This document shows, piece after piece, positions 12,951 through 23,200 of a DNA stretch of 64,000 nucleotides. Where the stretch lies: the NCBI RefSeq assembly GCF_002354895.1, contig NZ_CP023439.1:4774001-4838000 (forward strand). Reading direction: 5' to 3'. Position 1 is the first letter of the stretch; every line of letters begins with the position of its first letter. The notes under the pieces are model-generated. The model was not told the origin of the DNA. It worked only from the letters and a program-made list of their open reading frames with translations, and made no database searches. A program made the translations under genes and the position numbers. This DNA is from Thauera sp. K11 (GTDB taxonomy: Bacteria > Pseudomonadota > Gammaproteobacteria > Burkholderiales > Rhodocyclaceae).

Positions 12951-13094
12951 GGAACCCGAAATACTCGATTCCGATCGTACGCCCCTTCCCCGCCGCCGTC
13001 CTTTCTCCGCCATGGGTTCCACTGCTCCCGTCCGGGCGTCATCCGCACAGGCCGCCGCCGGCCCTTCGCAGCGCGGCGGCAGGAGGACAGCGCG

Positions 13095-14912
13095 GTGAGC
13101 GTGCAGGATGCCAACGGCCGCCCGCTGCGCTTCTTCCACGCCTTCGCGCGGCTGGCCGGCCCGTACTGGACCGCGCCGGGCCGCTGGCGGCAGCGCCTGC
13201 TCACGCTGCTGCTCGCGCTCCTGGTCGTGTGCCAGGTCGGGCTGGCGATCCGCCTCAACCTGTGGAACGCCGACCTGTTCGATGCGCTCGAGCGCCGTTC
13301 CACCGAGCGCGCGATGGAGCAGATCCTCGTCTTCGTGCTGATCGTGCTCGGCTCCGTCGCCGTCAACACCCTGCACCTGGTGGTGCGCCGCTGGCTGCAG
13401 CTCGACTGGCGGCGCTGGCTGACCGGCCACGTCGTCGGCCACTGGATGGTGGAAGCGCGCCACTACCAGGCGGCGCTCATCCCGGGCGACCATGCCAACC
13501 CCGACGGACGCATCGCCGAGGACATCCGCATCGCCACCGAGGCGGCCTTCGATCTGGCCAATTCGCTGTTCTACTGCGTGCTGCTGCTGGTGACCTTCGT
13601 CGACATCCTGTGGTCGCTGTCGGGCCGCGTCGAGGTGGCGGGGGTGGATGTGCCCGGCTACCTGGTGTTCCTGGCCATCGCCTATGCCGGCGTCGGCTCG
13701 GGCGTCGCCTTCATGCTCGGCCGGCCGCTCGTGCGCGCCACCGACACCCGGCAGACGCGCGAGGCGGATTTCCGCTTCGGCCTGGTGCGGGCGCGCGAGC
13801 TGGGCGAGGCGATCTCGCTGGCGCGCGGCGAATCCGTCGAGCGCGGCCGCCTCGGCAGGCTGTTCGAGACCATCGTGCAGTCCTGGCACGCGCAGTCGGC
13901 CAGCCTGGCGCGCCTGCTGGCCTTCTCGTCGGCCTACACCATCCTCGCGCCGGTCTTTCCCATCCTGGTCAGCACGCCGCGCTTTCTCGGCGGCCTGCTC
14001 ACGCTGGGCGGGCTGATGCAGTCGGCGCAGGCTTTCCAGCAGGTCACCGCGGCGCTGTCCTGGCCGGTGGACAACCTGCCGCGGCTGGCCGAATGGCGCG
14101 CGTCGGTGGAACGGGTGCTGGCGCTCGAGGAGGCGGTCCGCACGGTGGCGGCGGAGGCGGCGCGCAGCGGCGACACCGCCATCAACCTCGACCGCAACCG
14201 TCGGGCGCGGCTGGGCGTCCGCGACCTGTGGATCGCCTCGCCCGACGGCACCGCGATACTGCCGGCGCTCAACGTCGAAGTATTGCCCGGCGAGCACGTG
14301 CTGGTCGACGGCGATTCGGACGCGGCGGCGGCGCTCTTTCGCGTGCTGGCCGGCATCTGGCCGTGGGGCAGGGGCGATGTGGCGCTGCCGGCCGACGACG
14401 ACATGATCGCGGTGGGCACGCGCCCCTTCCTGCCCCAGGGCACGCTGCGCGACGCGCTCGTCTTCCCGCGGCCGGACAGCCAGCACGTCGACGCCCTGCT
14501 GCGCGGCGCGCTCGGCCGCGTCGGCCTCAGGCACCTCGCCGAGCGCCTGGACGAGCACGCCGACTGGGCGCGCGTGCTGAGCGGGGCCGAGCAGCAGCGC
14601 CTGTCCATCGCCCGCCTGCTGCTCAATGCGCCGGGCTGGGTCGTGCTCGGCGGCGCGCTGGATGCGCTCGATCCGGCCTCCGCCGACGAGATGCTGCGCC
14701 TGCTGTCGGAGGCGCTGCCGCACACCGGCGCCATCGTCATCGGCCCGCATCCGGGCTCCACCGAAACCTTCGCCCGCCGCCTGACGCTGCAGCGCCTGGC
14801 CGGCGGCGAGGTGCTGCTCAACGAGGTCTATGCACAGCGCCAGGCGGCGCGCAAGCCGCGTCCGCGCGGCCTGCGGCTGGTGGACTGGCTGAGCCAGGGC
14901 TACGGGTCGTGA
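13095..14912 (+). CDS. SbmA/BacA-like ABC transporter with degenerate ATPase motifs
   Basis: This 605-residue fusion has a membrane domain (about 1-330, six helices) of the YddA/SbmA-BacA type and a C-terminal nucleotide-binding domain (about 370-580). The markers R-L-N-L-W-N-A-D-L-F-D-A-L, R-I-A-E-D-I-R and E-A-I-S-L are typical. The signature L-S-G-A-E-Q-Q-R-L-S-I-A-R-L-L-L is intact. Where Walker A should be, the chain reads V-D-G-D-S-D-A-A-A-A-L-F-R without the G-K-S/T. Walker B reads W-V-V-L-G-G-A-L-D-A-L-D with no D-E pair. ATP hydrolysis by this chain is therefore doubtful. The GTG start follows AGGAGG by 7 bases; no other start is better placed. Confidence 0.85.
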   Translation: MSVQDANGRPLRFFHAFARLAGPYWTAPGRWRQRLLTLLLALLVVCQVGLAIRLNLWNADLFDALERRSTERAMEQILVFVLIVLGSVAVNTLHLVVRRWLQLDWRRWLTGHVVGHWMVEARHYQAALIPGDHANPDGRIAEDIRIATEAAFDLANSLFYCVLLLVTFVDILWSLSGRVEVAGVDVPGYLVFLAIAYAGVGSGVAFMLGRPLVRATDTRQTREADFRFGLVRARELGEAISLARGESVERGRLGRLFETIVQSWHAQSASLARLLAFSSAYTILAPVFPILVSTPRFLGGLLTLGGLMQSAQAFQQVTAALSWPVDNLPRLAEWRASVERVLALEEAVRTVAAEAARSGDTAINLDRNRRARLGVRDLWIASPDGTAILPALNVEVLPGEHVLVDGDSDAAAALFRVLAGIWPWGRGDVALPADDDMIAVGTRPFLPQGTLRDALVFPRPDSQHVDALLRGALGRVGLRHLAERLDEHADWARVLSGAEQQRLSIARLLLNAPGWVVLGGALDALDPASADEMLRLLSEALPHTGAIVIGPHPGSTETFARRLTLQRLAGGEVLLNEVYAQRQAARKPRPRGLRLVDWLSQGYGS

Positions 14913-14949
14913 GGACGGCCCCGCAGGTTCCGCTCCAGTCTTCTTCTAT

Positions 14950-15705
14950 CTAGATGGATTGACCGCCGGACACCTCGATGCGCTGGGCATTCACCCAGCG
15001 GTTGTCTTCGGAGAGCAGGCTGGCGATCATCGGCCCGATGTCGTCCGCTACGCCGACACGGCCAAGCGCGGTCATGTCGGCGAAGAGTTTGTTCACCTCG
15101 GGCGTGTCGCGGACGGCGCCGCCGAGGAAGTCGGTCTCGATGGCACCCGGGGCGACGGTGTTGACCGCGATCCCGCGGCTGCCCAGTTCCTTCGCCATGT
15201 AGACCGTGAGCACCTCGATGGCGCCCTTCGCCGCGGCATAGGCCGCCCACCCCGGGACGGCAAACCGGGTCAGGCCGGAGGATATGTTCACGATGCGGCC
15301 TCCGTCGGCGATGAGGGGCAGCAGCGCCTGGGTGAGGAAGAACACGCCCTTGAAGTGAACATCGACCAGCCTGTCGAACTGCGCCTCGGTCGTCTGCGCG
15401 ATCGGCGCATAGTCGCCGTGGCCGGCGTTGTTGACGAGGTGCTCGAAGGTCTCGCGCCCCCAGGTCTGGTGCAACGCGCTGCGCAGGCGCTCGGCGAAGG
15501 GCGCGAAGGTAGCGACGTCGCCGGTATCGAGCTGGAGGGCGACGGCCTTGCGTCCCATGCCCTCGATCTCGGCGACGACGGCATGGGCGTCTTCGGCCCG
15601 GCTCTGGTAAGTGAGGATGACGTCGGCGCCATGGCGGGCGATGCTGAGGGCGGTGTTGCGCCCCAGGCCGCGGCTGGCACCGGTGATGAGTGTGATCTTG
15701 GTCAT
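14950..15705 (-). CDS. SDR-family oxidoreductase
   Basis: This 251-residue classical short-chain dehydrogenase/reductase uses NAD(P)H. It has the Rossmann motif T-G-A-S-R-G-L-G (8-15), N-N-A-G (about 92), catalytic Ser in N-I-S-S-G, Y-A-A-A-K (about 160) and the P-G-A-I-E-T-D stretch. The substrate is not predictable. AGGAG sits 7 bases before the ATG. It is divergent from the AraC regulator 144 bp away, the usual arrangement for a regulator and its target. Confidence 0.92.
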   Translation of the reverse strand: MTKITLITGASRGLGRNTALSIARHGADVILTYQSRAEDAHAVVAEIEGMGRKAVALQLDTGDVATFAPFAERLRSALHQTWGRETFEHLVNNAGHGDYAPIAQTTEAQFDRLVDVHFKGVFFLTQALLPLIADGGRIVNISSGLTRFAVPGWAAYAAAKGAIEVLTVYMAKELGSRGIAVNTVAPGAIETDFLGGAVRDTPEVNKLFADMTALGRVGVADDIGPMIASLLSEDNRWVNAQRIEVSGGQSI

Positions 15706-15849
15706 GTCGGACTCCTGTGGTCTGTTGCGACGGGTGAAGGTGTCAGTGTCGGCGTGATGTCCCCGCCGTTGTTGCCGGAAACTCGGCGGTTCTTGCCTGT
15801 TTCTCCAGAATGTGGCCTGCTGCCGGCGACGACGACACAGGCTTTCCCC

Positions 15850-16764
15850 ATGACCGCGCTGCTTGATGCCATCCGCCGCTACGCCCAGGCTCATGCTGAC
15901 GCGGATGGATTCGCCCGTAGCCCGATCCCGGGCCTGGCCGTCATCCGCGCCACCATGCCCAGCGGCCTCATCCATGACATCTCCCGGCCGCTCGTCTGTC
16001 TCGTGGTCCAGGGAAGCAAAGAGGTGACGATGGGGACGCGGACATTCTCGTTCGCCGCGGGCGATTCGCTGCTGATTGCCGCGGACGTGCCGACCGTGAG
16101 CCGGATCACCCGCGCGAGCATCGCGGCGCCGTACTTCTCGCTGGTCCTGGAACTCGACCCGGGGATTATTGCGGATTTGGCGGACCAGATGGGCAGGGCG
16201 CCTGCAAACGATGATGCACCGGTACGAGTCGAGCCGACCGAGGCCGACGTGGCCGATGCAGCGCTGCGGCTGATGCGTTTGCTCGATCGTCCGTCCGCGG
16301 TGCCGGTACTGCGGGCGCAGCTCATGCGCGAAATGCACTACTGGCTGCTTGCGGGCAAACATGGCGCAGCGATCCGGCGCCTGGGCTGGCCCGAGGGGCA
16401 CGTGCAGCGCATCGCGCGCGCAGTCGCGGTGCTCCGGTCCGAGTTTGCACGGCCCGTGCCCGTCCAGCGCCTTGCGGATGCGGCAGGCATGAGCCCATCG
16501 TCGTTTCATCAGCACTTCCGCACCGTGACGTCCCTGTCCCCGCTGCAGTTCCAGAAACGACTACGCCTGATCGAGGCAAGGCGGCTGATGTTCTCGGAAG
16601 GCATGACCGCAAGCGGGGCGGCGTTTGCGGTCGGCTACCAAAGCGTGCCGCAATTCACTCGCGAATACGGCCGGATGTTCGGCACATCGCCCGTCCGCGA
16701 TACGAAGGCGGCGAAGGGGAAGGCGCCGGAAGCGCGGACAGACGGCGGAACGCGCATCCTGTGA
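15850..16764 (+). CDS. AraC-family transcriptional regulator
   Basis: This 304-residue protein has an AraC-type N-terminal cupin domain (about 20-170, with I-H-D-I-S-R-P-L-V-C-L-V-V-Q-G-S-K). A C-terminal pair of helix-turn-helix motifs follows (about 195-290: L-A-D-A-A-G-M-S-P-S-S-F-H-Q-H-F and G-Y-Q-S-V-P-Q-F-T-R-E-Y-G-R-M-F-G). It is divergent from the SDR gene and probably controls it. The start at ATG 15850 lacks a strong binding site but is where the domain begins. A rho-independent terminator follows at 16837. Confidence 0.93.
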   Translation: MTALLDAIRRYAQAHADADGFARSPIPGLAVIRATMPSGLIHDISRPLVCLVVQGSKEVTMGTRTFSFAAGDSLLIAADVPTVSRITRASIAAPYFSLVLELDPGIIADLADQMGRAPANDDAPVRVEPTEADVADAALRLMRLLDRPSAVPVLRAQLMREMHYWLLAGKHGAAIRRLGWPEGHVQRIARAVAVLRSEFARPVPVQRLADAAGMSPSSFHQHFRTVTSLSPLQFQKRLRLIEARRLMFSEGMTASGAAFAVGYQSVPQFTREYGRMFGTSPVRDTKAAKGKAPEARTDGGTRIL

Positions 16765-16836
16765 CCTGAGTGAGTGGGCGCCGCCGGTTGACATCGCGGA
16801 GCCTGAAGACGGGAAGCATCCCCTGCAATCGACCTG

Positions 16837-16865
16837 AAAACGCCCGGCGGCCTGCCGGGCGTTTT
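16837..16865 (+). terminator. Rho-independent terminator after the AraC gene
   Basis: AAAACGCCCGGC, a short loop, then GCCGGGCGTTTT form an 11-bp GC-rich stem flanked by A and T runs, 72 bases past the AraC stop. The symmetrical A/T flanks let it work in both directions. It separates the regulator from the CDI island. Confidence 0.9.
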
Positions 16866-17223
16866 CGTTGACGAGCGCCGATCCCGCGCCTTTCCGGGCA
16901 CTCGGAGCCCGCAATCAAAGAAACCGAGCCGGATGGCAAACATCGCCGTGCGGGCGAGACGCCAGAATGCGCCCGCGGACGGAATGACCCGCGGGAAACG
17001 CGCCTCCGGTTCCATGCCAAGGCAATGACTGGACGCCTTGGCAGGCCATGGAAGCCATCCCCGTCGCCCGTTCGTCAAGAAACGACACCGCTTTCCCATC
17101 GACATCGGACGCTTCCCCATCGTCATGCTTTCATCGCGCCGCTCACGTCGTGCCTGCCTTGGCCGGGCTTTCCGCCGGGAGTCCCGGCTCCTGCCGCTGA
17201 TTCTGGCCGCCCGCGCTCCGGAC
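16866..17223. other. Leader region upstream of cdiA
   Basis: This 358-bp gap precedes cdiA. The cdiA frame is open from 17038, with possible starts at TTG 17038, ATG 17125 and ATG 17224/17230. No cdiB gene, clear promoter or strong Shine-Dalgarno sequence was recognised here. Confidence 0.5.
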
Positions 17224-20200
17224 ATGCCGATGAACCTGCCCAGCCCGGCCCGCAGTGCCCTGGCCTGGGTGCTCAGCGCCACGCTGGTCATGAACCCGCT
17301 GGGCCCGGCGCTGGCCCAGGTCACCGCGGCCGGCGGCGGCACCACGGTCGGGGCGGCGGGCAACGGCGTGCCGGTGGTCGACATCGCCGCGCCCAACGCC
17401 CGGGGGCTCTCGCACAACCGCTTCACCGACTACAACGTCGGCCGCGCCGGGCTCATCCTCAACAACGCCCCCGGCGCCACGCAGCCCACCCAACTGGGCG
17501 GGCTCATCGTCGGCAACGCCCGGCTCGGCGGCACGGCGGCCAGCCTCATCGTGAACGAAGTCACCGGCGGGCGGCCGAGTACGCTCGCTGGCTACACCGA
17601 GATCGCCGGCCCGGCCGCGCGGCTGGTCGTCGCCAACCCGTGGGGCCTCGCCTGCAACGGCTGCGGCTTTCTCAACACCCCGCGCGTGACGCTCACCACC
17701 GGCACGCCGCGGATCGAGGACGGACGGCTGGCGGGCTTTCGCGTCGAAGGCGGCGAGATCGCCATCGAAGGCGCCGGGCTCAACGCCGGCAACCTCGACC
17801 AGTTCGACCTCGTCACCCGCAGCGCCCGGATCAACGCCGCCCTCCACGCCCAGCGGCTGAACCTCGTCACCGGCCGCAACGACGTGGCCGCGGACGCGCT
17901 GTCGGCGACCGCGCTCGCGCCCGACGGCACCCCGCCCCTGTTCGCGCTGGACAGCACCGCGCTCGGCGGCATGTACGCCGGCAGCATCGTGCTGCTGGGC
18001 ACCGAGGCCGGCGTCGGCGTGCGTCTTGCCGGCGACATGGCCGCCAGCGCCGGAGACATCCGCATCGACGCCGCGGGCCGGCTCACGATCAAGGATGCCG
18101 CCGCCACGGCCGGCATCGCCGCCCGCGCCGCGAGCCTCGAAACGCAAGGCCGCCTGTACGCGGGCACGCAGCTCGACCTGGCCGCCACCGGCGATCTCAC
18201 CAACCTGCACACGCTCGCCGCCCGCGACGCCGTCGTGCTCGCCAGCGGCGGCACGCTCGCCAACCCGGGCCACGTCGAAGCGGGCGTGAACCCCGACGAC
18301 AGCCGCAACGCCGGCGGCGACCTCCGCCTGTCCGGCCAGAACGTGCGCAACAGCGGCAGCCTGCTCGCCAGCCGCGACCTGCAGGCGGACGCCGGCCAGA
18401 CCCTGGACAACCGCGACGGCCGGCTCGTCGCCGACCGGCACGCCACCGTGGCCGCCGCCCGCCTGGACAACGACCGGGGCCGGCTCACCGCGGCCGAGCG
18501 CCTGACGCTCGCCGCCGGCCACATTACCAACGCCGCCGGGCGCATCGCCGGCGGCGGCCCGCTCGCGGTCCGCGCCAGCGGCCTCATCCAGCAGGACGGC
18601 GAACTCTACAGCCAGCGCACGCTCACGCTGGACCTGGACGGCGGCGACCTGGACAACGACGGCGGCCTCATCAGCGCCCCCGAATCCCTCGTCCTCGAAC
18701 ACCTCGGCGCCGTCCGCAACCGCGGCGGCGAGATCTCCAGCGTGGCCGGCTTCATGCTGGCGGCTGCCCGCCTGGACAATGCCCAGGGCCGTGTGCTGTC
18801 CGGCGCCGGCCTCGTGCTGCGCCTCGACGGCCTCCTCGCCAACGCGCACGGCCTCATCCGCGCCGACGGCCTGGAGCTGGCCGCCGCCCGCCTGGACAAC
18901 GCCGGCGGCACGCTCGCCAGCGACGGCGCGCTGGGGATTCGGCTGGCCGCGCGCGACGGCCTCGACGGCAGCCTGGACAACACCGGCGGCCTGATCGCCG
19001 GCGACGCCGCCGTGGAGATCGCCGCCGCCCGCCTCGACAACCGCCAGGGCCGCATCGAAGGACAAGGCACGCTCGCCCTGGACACCGGCCTGCTCGACAA
19101 CACCGGCGGCAGCCTGGTCGGCCTTGGCCGCGTCACGCTCGCCGCCGGCCACATCACCAACGCCGCCGGGCGCATCGCCAGCGGCGGCCCGCTCGCGGTC
19201 CGCGCCAGCGGCCTCGACCAGCCCGGCGGCGAACTCTACAGCCAGCGCACGCTCACCCTGGACCTGGACGGCGGCGACCTGGACAACGACGGCGCCCTCA
19301 TCAACGCCGCCGGCGCCCTGACCCTGAAGAACCTCGGCGCCGTCCGCAACCGCGGCGGCGAGATCTCCAGCGTGGCCGGCTTCATGCTGGCCGCCGCCGG
19401 CCTGGACAACGCCCAGGGCCGCCTGCTGTCCGGCGCCGGCCTCGTGCTGCGCCTCGACGACCTCCTCGGCAACGCGCACGGCCTCATCCGCGCCGACAGC
19501 CTGGAGCTGGCCGCCGCCCGCGCGGACAACGCCGCCGGGCGCATCGCCAGCCGCGGCGACCTCGCCGCCGCCATCGGCGAACTGCGGCAGGCGGACGGCG
19601 AACTGCTCGCCGAAGGCGCGCTCACCCTCACCGGCCACCTGCTCGACAACCGCGGCGGGCGCGTCGCCGCCAACGGCGGCCTGTGGCTTGCCATCGACGC
19701 CATCGACAACCGTGGCGGCGACCTCTCCACCCGGTCCGCCGCCGCCATCCAGGCCCGGCGGCTGGACAACGGCGACGCCGGCCACCTGCTCGCCGCCGGC
19801 CTCGACCTGGACGTCTTGCACCTCCTCAACCGCAACCAGGGCCTGATCCACGGCCGGGACGCCGCCCGGGTGACGGGCGCGCGCCTGGACAACGACGGCG
19901 GCACGCTCGCCGGCGGCACGGCCCTGACCGTCGACCTCGCCGCCGTGGCCAGCGACGCCACCCTGGACGGCCGCCTGAACAACGCCGGCGGCCGCCTCGA
20001 CAGCGACGGCACGCTGACGCTCTCGGCCGTGCGCATCGACAACCTCGGGGGCACGCTCTCCAGCGCCGGCGACCTGCGCGTGAGCGCCAGCGGCGCCCTG
20101 TCCAACGCGGGCGGCTACCTCCTCACCGATGCCGCGCTGCGGCTGCGCAGCGCCGGCCTGGACAACCGCGAAGGCCGGATCGCCGCGAAAGGCGCGCTCG

Positions 20201-23200
20201 ACCTGGGCACCGGCGCCGTCGACAACACCCGGGGGCACCTGACCGCCGGCGGCCGCCTCGACCTCGTCGCCGGCGCGCTCACCAATACTGCGGGCCGCAT
20301 CGCCAGCGCCGGCCCGCTGGCCCTGAGCGCCAGCGGCCTCCTCCAGCCCGGCGGCGAACTCTTCAGCCAGCGCACGCTCACCCTGGACCTGCACGGCGGC
20401 GACCTGGACAACGACGACGGCCTCATCCGCGCCCCCGACGTCCTCGTCCTGCAACACCTCGGCGCCGTCCGCAACCGCGGCGGCGAAATCGCCAGCGCGG
20501 CGGGCTTCGAACTGGCCGCCACCGCCCTGGACAATGCCCAGGGCCGCCTGCTGTCCGAGGCCGGCCTCGCGCTGCGCATCGACGGCCGCCTCGGCAACGC
20601 GCACGGGCTCATCAGCGCCAGCCGCCTGGCGCTGGCCGCCGGCCGCCTCGACAACGCCGGCGGCACCCTCCACGCCCGGGGCGAGCTCGGCCTGACGGTG
20701 GCCGGCGCGCTGGACAACCGCGCCGGCGGCCTGATCCAGGCCGGCCAGGGGCTGGATCTCGCCGCCGGCCACCTCGACAACCGCGGCGGCCGCCTGCTGG
20801 CCGGGCAGTCCCTGGACGCGGTGGTGGCGGACACCCTGGACAACCGCGACGGCGGCCTCGTGAACAGCCAGGGCGGCCTGGCCCTCGGCGCCGCGCACCT
20901 GGATTCCAGCGCCGGCGGCGAAGTCTCGGCCAAGGGCGACATGCAGCTCTCGCTCGGCACGCTCGTCCAGCAGCACGGCGTGCTGATCGGCGAAGCCGCC
21001 CTCGGCCTGGTGCTGGGTGCGGGCGGCCTGGACAACCAGGGCGGGCTCATCGGCAGCCGCGGCGCCCTCGCCCTGGCGAGCCTGGGCGCGCTGGACAACC
21101 GCGGCGGCGAGATCTCCGGCCTCGGCGCCCTCACCGTGTCCGCCCCCACCCTCGACAACCGCGCCGGCCGCCTCATCAGCCGCGACCGGCTCGCGCTCGC
21201 GCTCGGCGACACCGACAACCAGGGCGGCCTGCTCTCGGGCTGGCTGGGCCTCGTGCTCACCGGCGGCGACCTGGACAACCGCCAGTTCGGCACCGTGTCC
21301 AGCCGCAGCGGCGACCTCGCGCTGACGCTGGCGGGCGAACTGCTCAACAGCGGGCAGGGCGCGCTGGCGGCCGCCGGCCGGCTCGAACTGGCCGCGGCCG
21401 GCGTGGACAACCGCGAACAGGGCCTCCTCTCCAGCGGCGCCGGGCAGCGCCTCACCGTCGACGACACCCTCGACAACCGCGGCGGGCAGATCGACAGCGG
21501 CGCCGCGCTCGCGCTGGCCGCGGCCCGCCTGGACAACCGCGGCGGCCTCGTGCTGTCGGCCCAGGCGCTGGAAGTGACCGGCGGCGCGGTGGACAACGCC
21601 GGCGGCCGGATCAGCGCCGCTGCCGCCGCCCGGCTCGGACTGAGCGGTGCCTTCGGCAACGCCGGCGGCCAACTCGCCAGCGGCGGCCCGCTGGCCATCA
21701 CCGCCGGTGCGCTGGACAACCGCGGCGGCACGCTCGCCAGCCGGAGCACGCTCGATCTGGACGCCGCCACCCTGGACAACACGGCCGGCGGCACCCTGGC
21801 TGCCAACGGTGCGCTCGGCCTTGCCGTGGCCGGCCTGCTCGACAACCGCGACGACGGTCTCATCGACAGCCGCGATGCCACCGTGCATCTGGCCGCCGGT
21901 GCGCTGGACAACGCGGGCGGCACGCTGCAGGGCCAGGGCGACCTCGCCCTGGTGCTCGGCGGCGACCTGCGCAACGCGGGCGGCACCGTGGTGAGCCGCA
22001 CCGGCGACGTCGACGTCCGGGCCACGCACCTCGACAACCGCCAGGGCACGCTCGCCAGCATCGAAGGGTGGGTGCGCACGGTGCTGTCGGGCGGGCTGAA
22101 CAACGGCGAGGGCGGCCTGATCCAGGGCGAGAGGCTGGCGCTCGCCGCCGGCACGCTCAGCAACGACGGCGGCCGAATCCACGCGCTGGGCGGCGACGCC
22201 CGCCTGTCGGCCGCCGCGCTGGACAACCGGCACGGCGTGCTCTACGCCCGCGACACGCTGCGCTTCGCCGGCGGCGCCGTCGACAACCGCGGCGGCCGGC
22301 TCGGCGCCGGCGCCATCGCGCTTCTGCTGTCCGGCGCGCTGGACAACCGCCAGGGCCTCGTCGAGAGCGGCGGCACGCTCGCCGTGACCGGCACGGACGT
22401 GGACAACCAGGGCGGCCAACTGCGCGCGCTGGGCACCGAGGGCGAAACGTCCTTCCGGCTCTCCGGCAGCCTGGACAACCGCGACGGCGCGCTGGAGACC
22501 GCCAACGCCGATCTCACGCTCGCCGTGGGCGACCTCGCCAACGAAGGCGGCAGCCTGCTGCACGCGGGCGAGGGCGAATTGCGCCTCGCCCCGGCGCAGA
22601 TCGCCCAGGCTGGCGGCACCCTCGTCACCCGCGGCGGCCTCGACATCGTGGCCGACACCTGGCACAACCGCAGCGTCCTGCAGGCCGCCCGCCTGAGGCT
22701 TGACGTCGGCACCCTCAGCCAGAGCGCCGGGGGCCAGTTGCTGGCCACCGAATCCTTCACCGGCAGCGGCGCCGACTGGACCCACGACGGCCTCATCGCC
22801 AGCGACGGCACGCTGTCGCTGACGCTCACCGGCGGCTACGGCGGCAGCGGGCGCCTCACCAGCCTGGGCACCCTGAGCCTGGCCGCCGCCCGCCTCGACC
22901 TGACCGACATGGCCTCCATCGCTGGCGGCGGCCAGGCCGTGCTCGCCCTGGGCGGGCAGGCGGACAACCGCGGTCGCATCACCGCCGCCGGCGACATGGC
23001 GCTGAGCGCCGCGGCGCTGACCAACCGCGGCACGCTGGGCAGCGCCGGGCGGCTGACGCTGAGCACGCCGGCGCTCCTCAACGAGGGCGGGCTGATCTTC
23101 AGTGGTGGCGACATGGCGCTGCAGGTGGGCCGCTTCACCAACCGTCATGCGGACGTCTACAGCCTGGGCGACCTGGGCATCGCCAGTGTCGATGGGAGCG

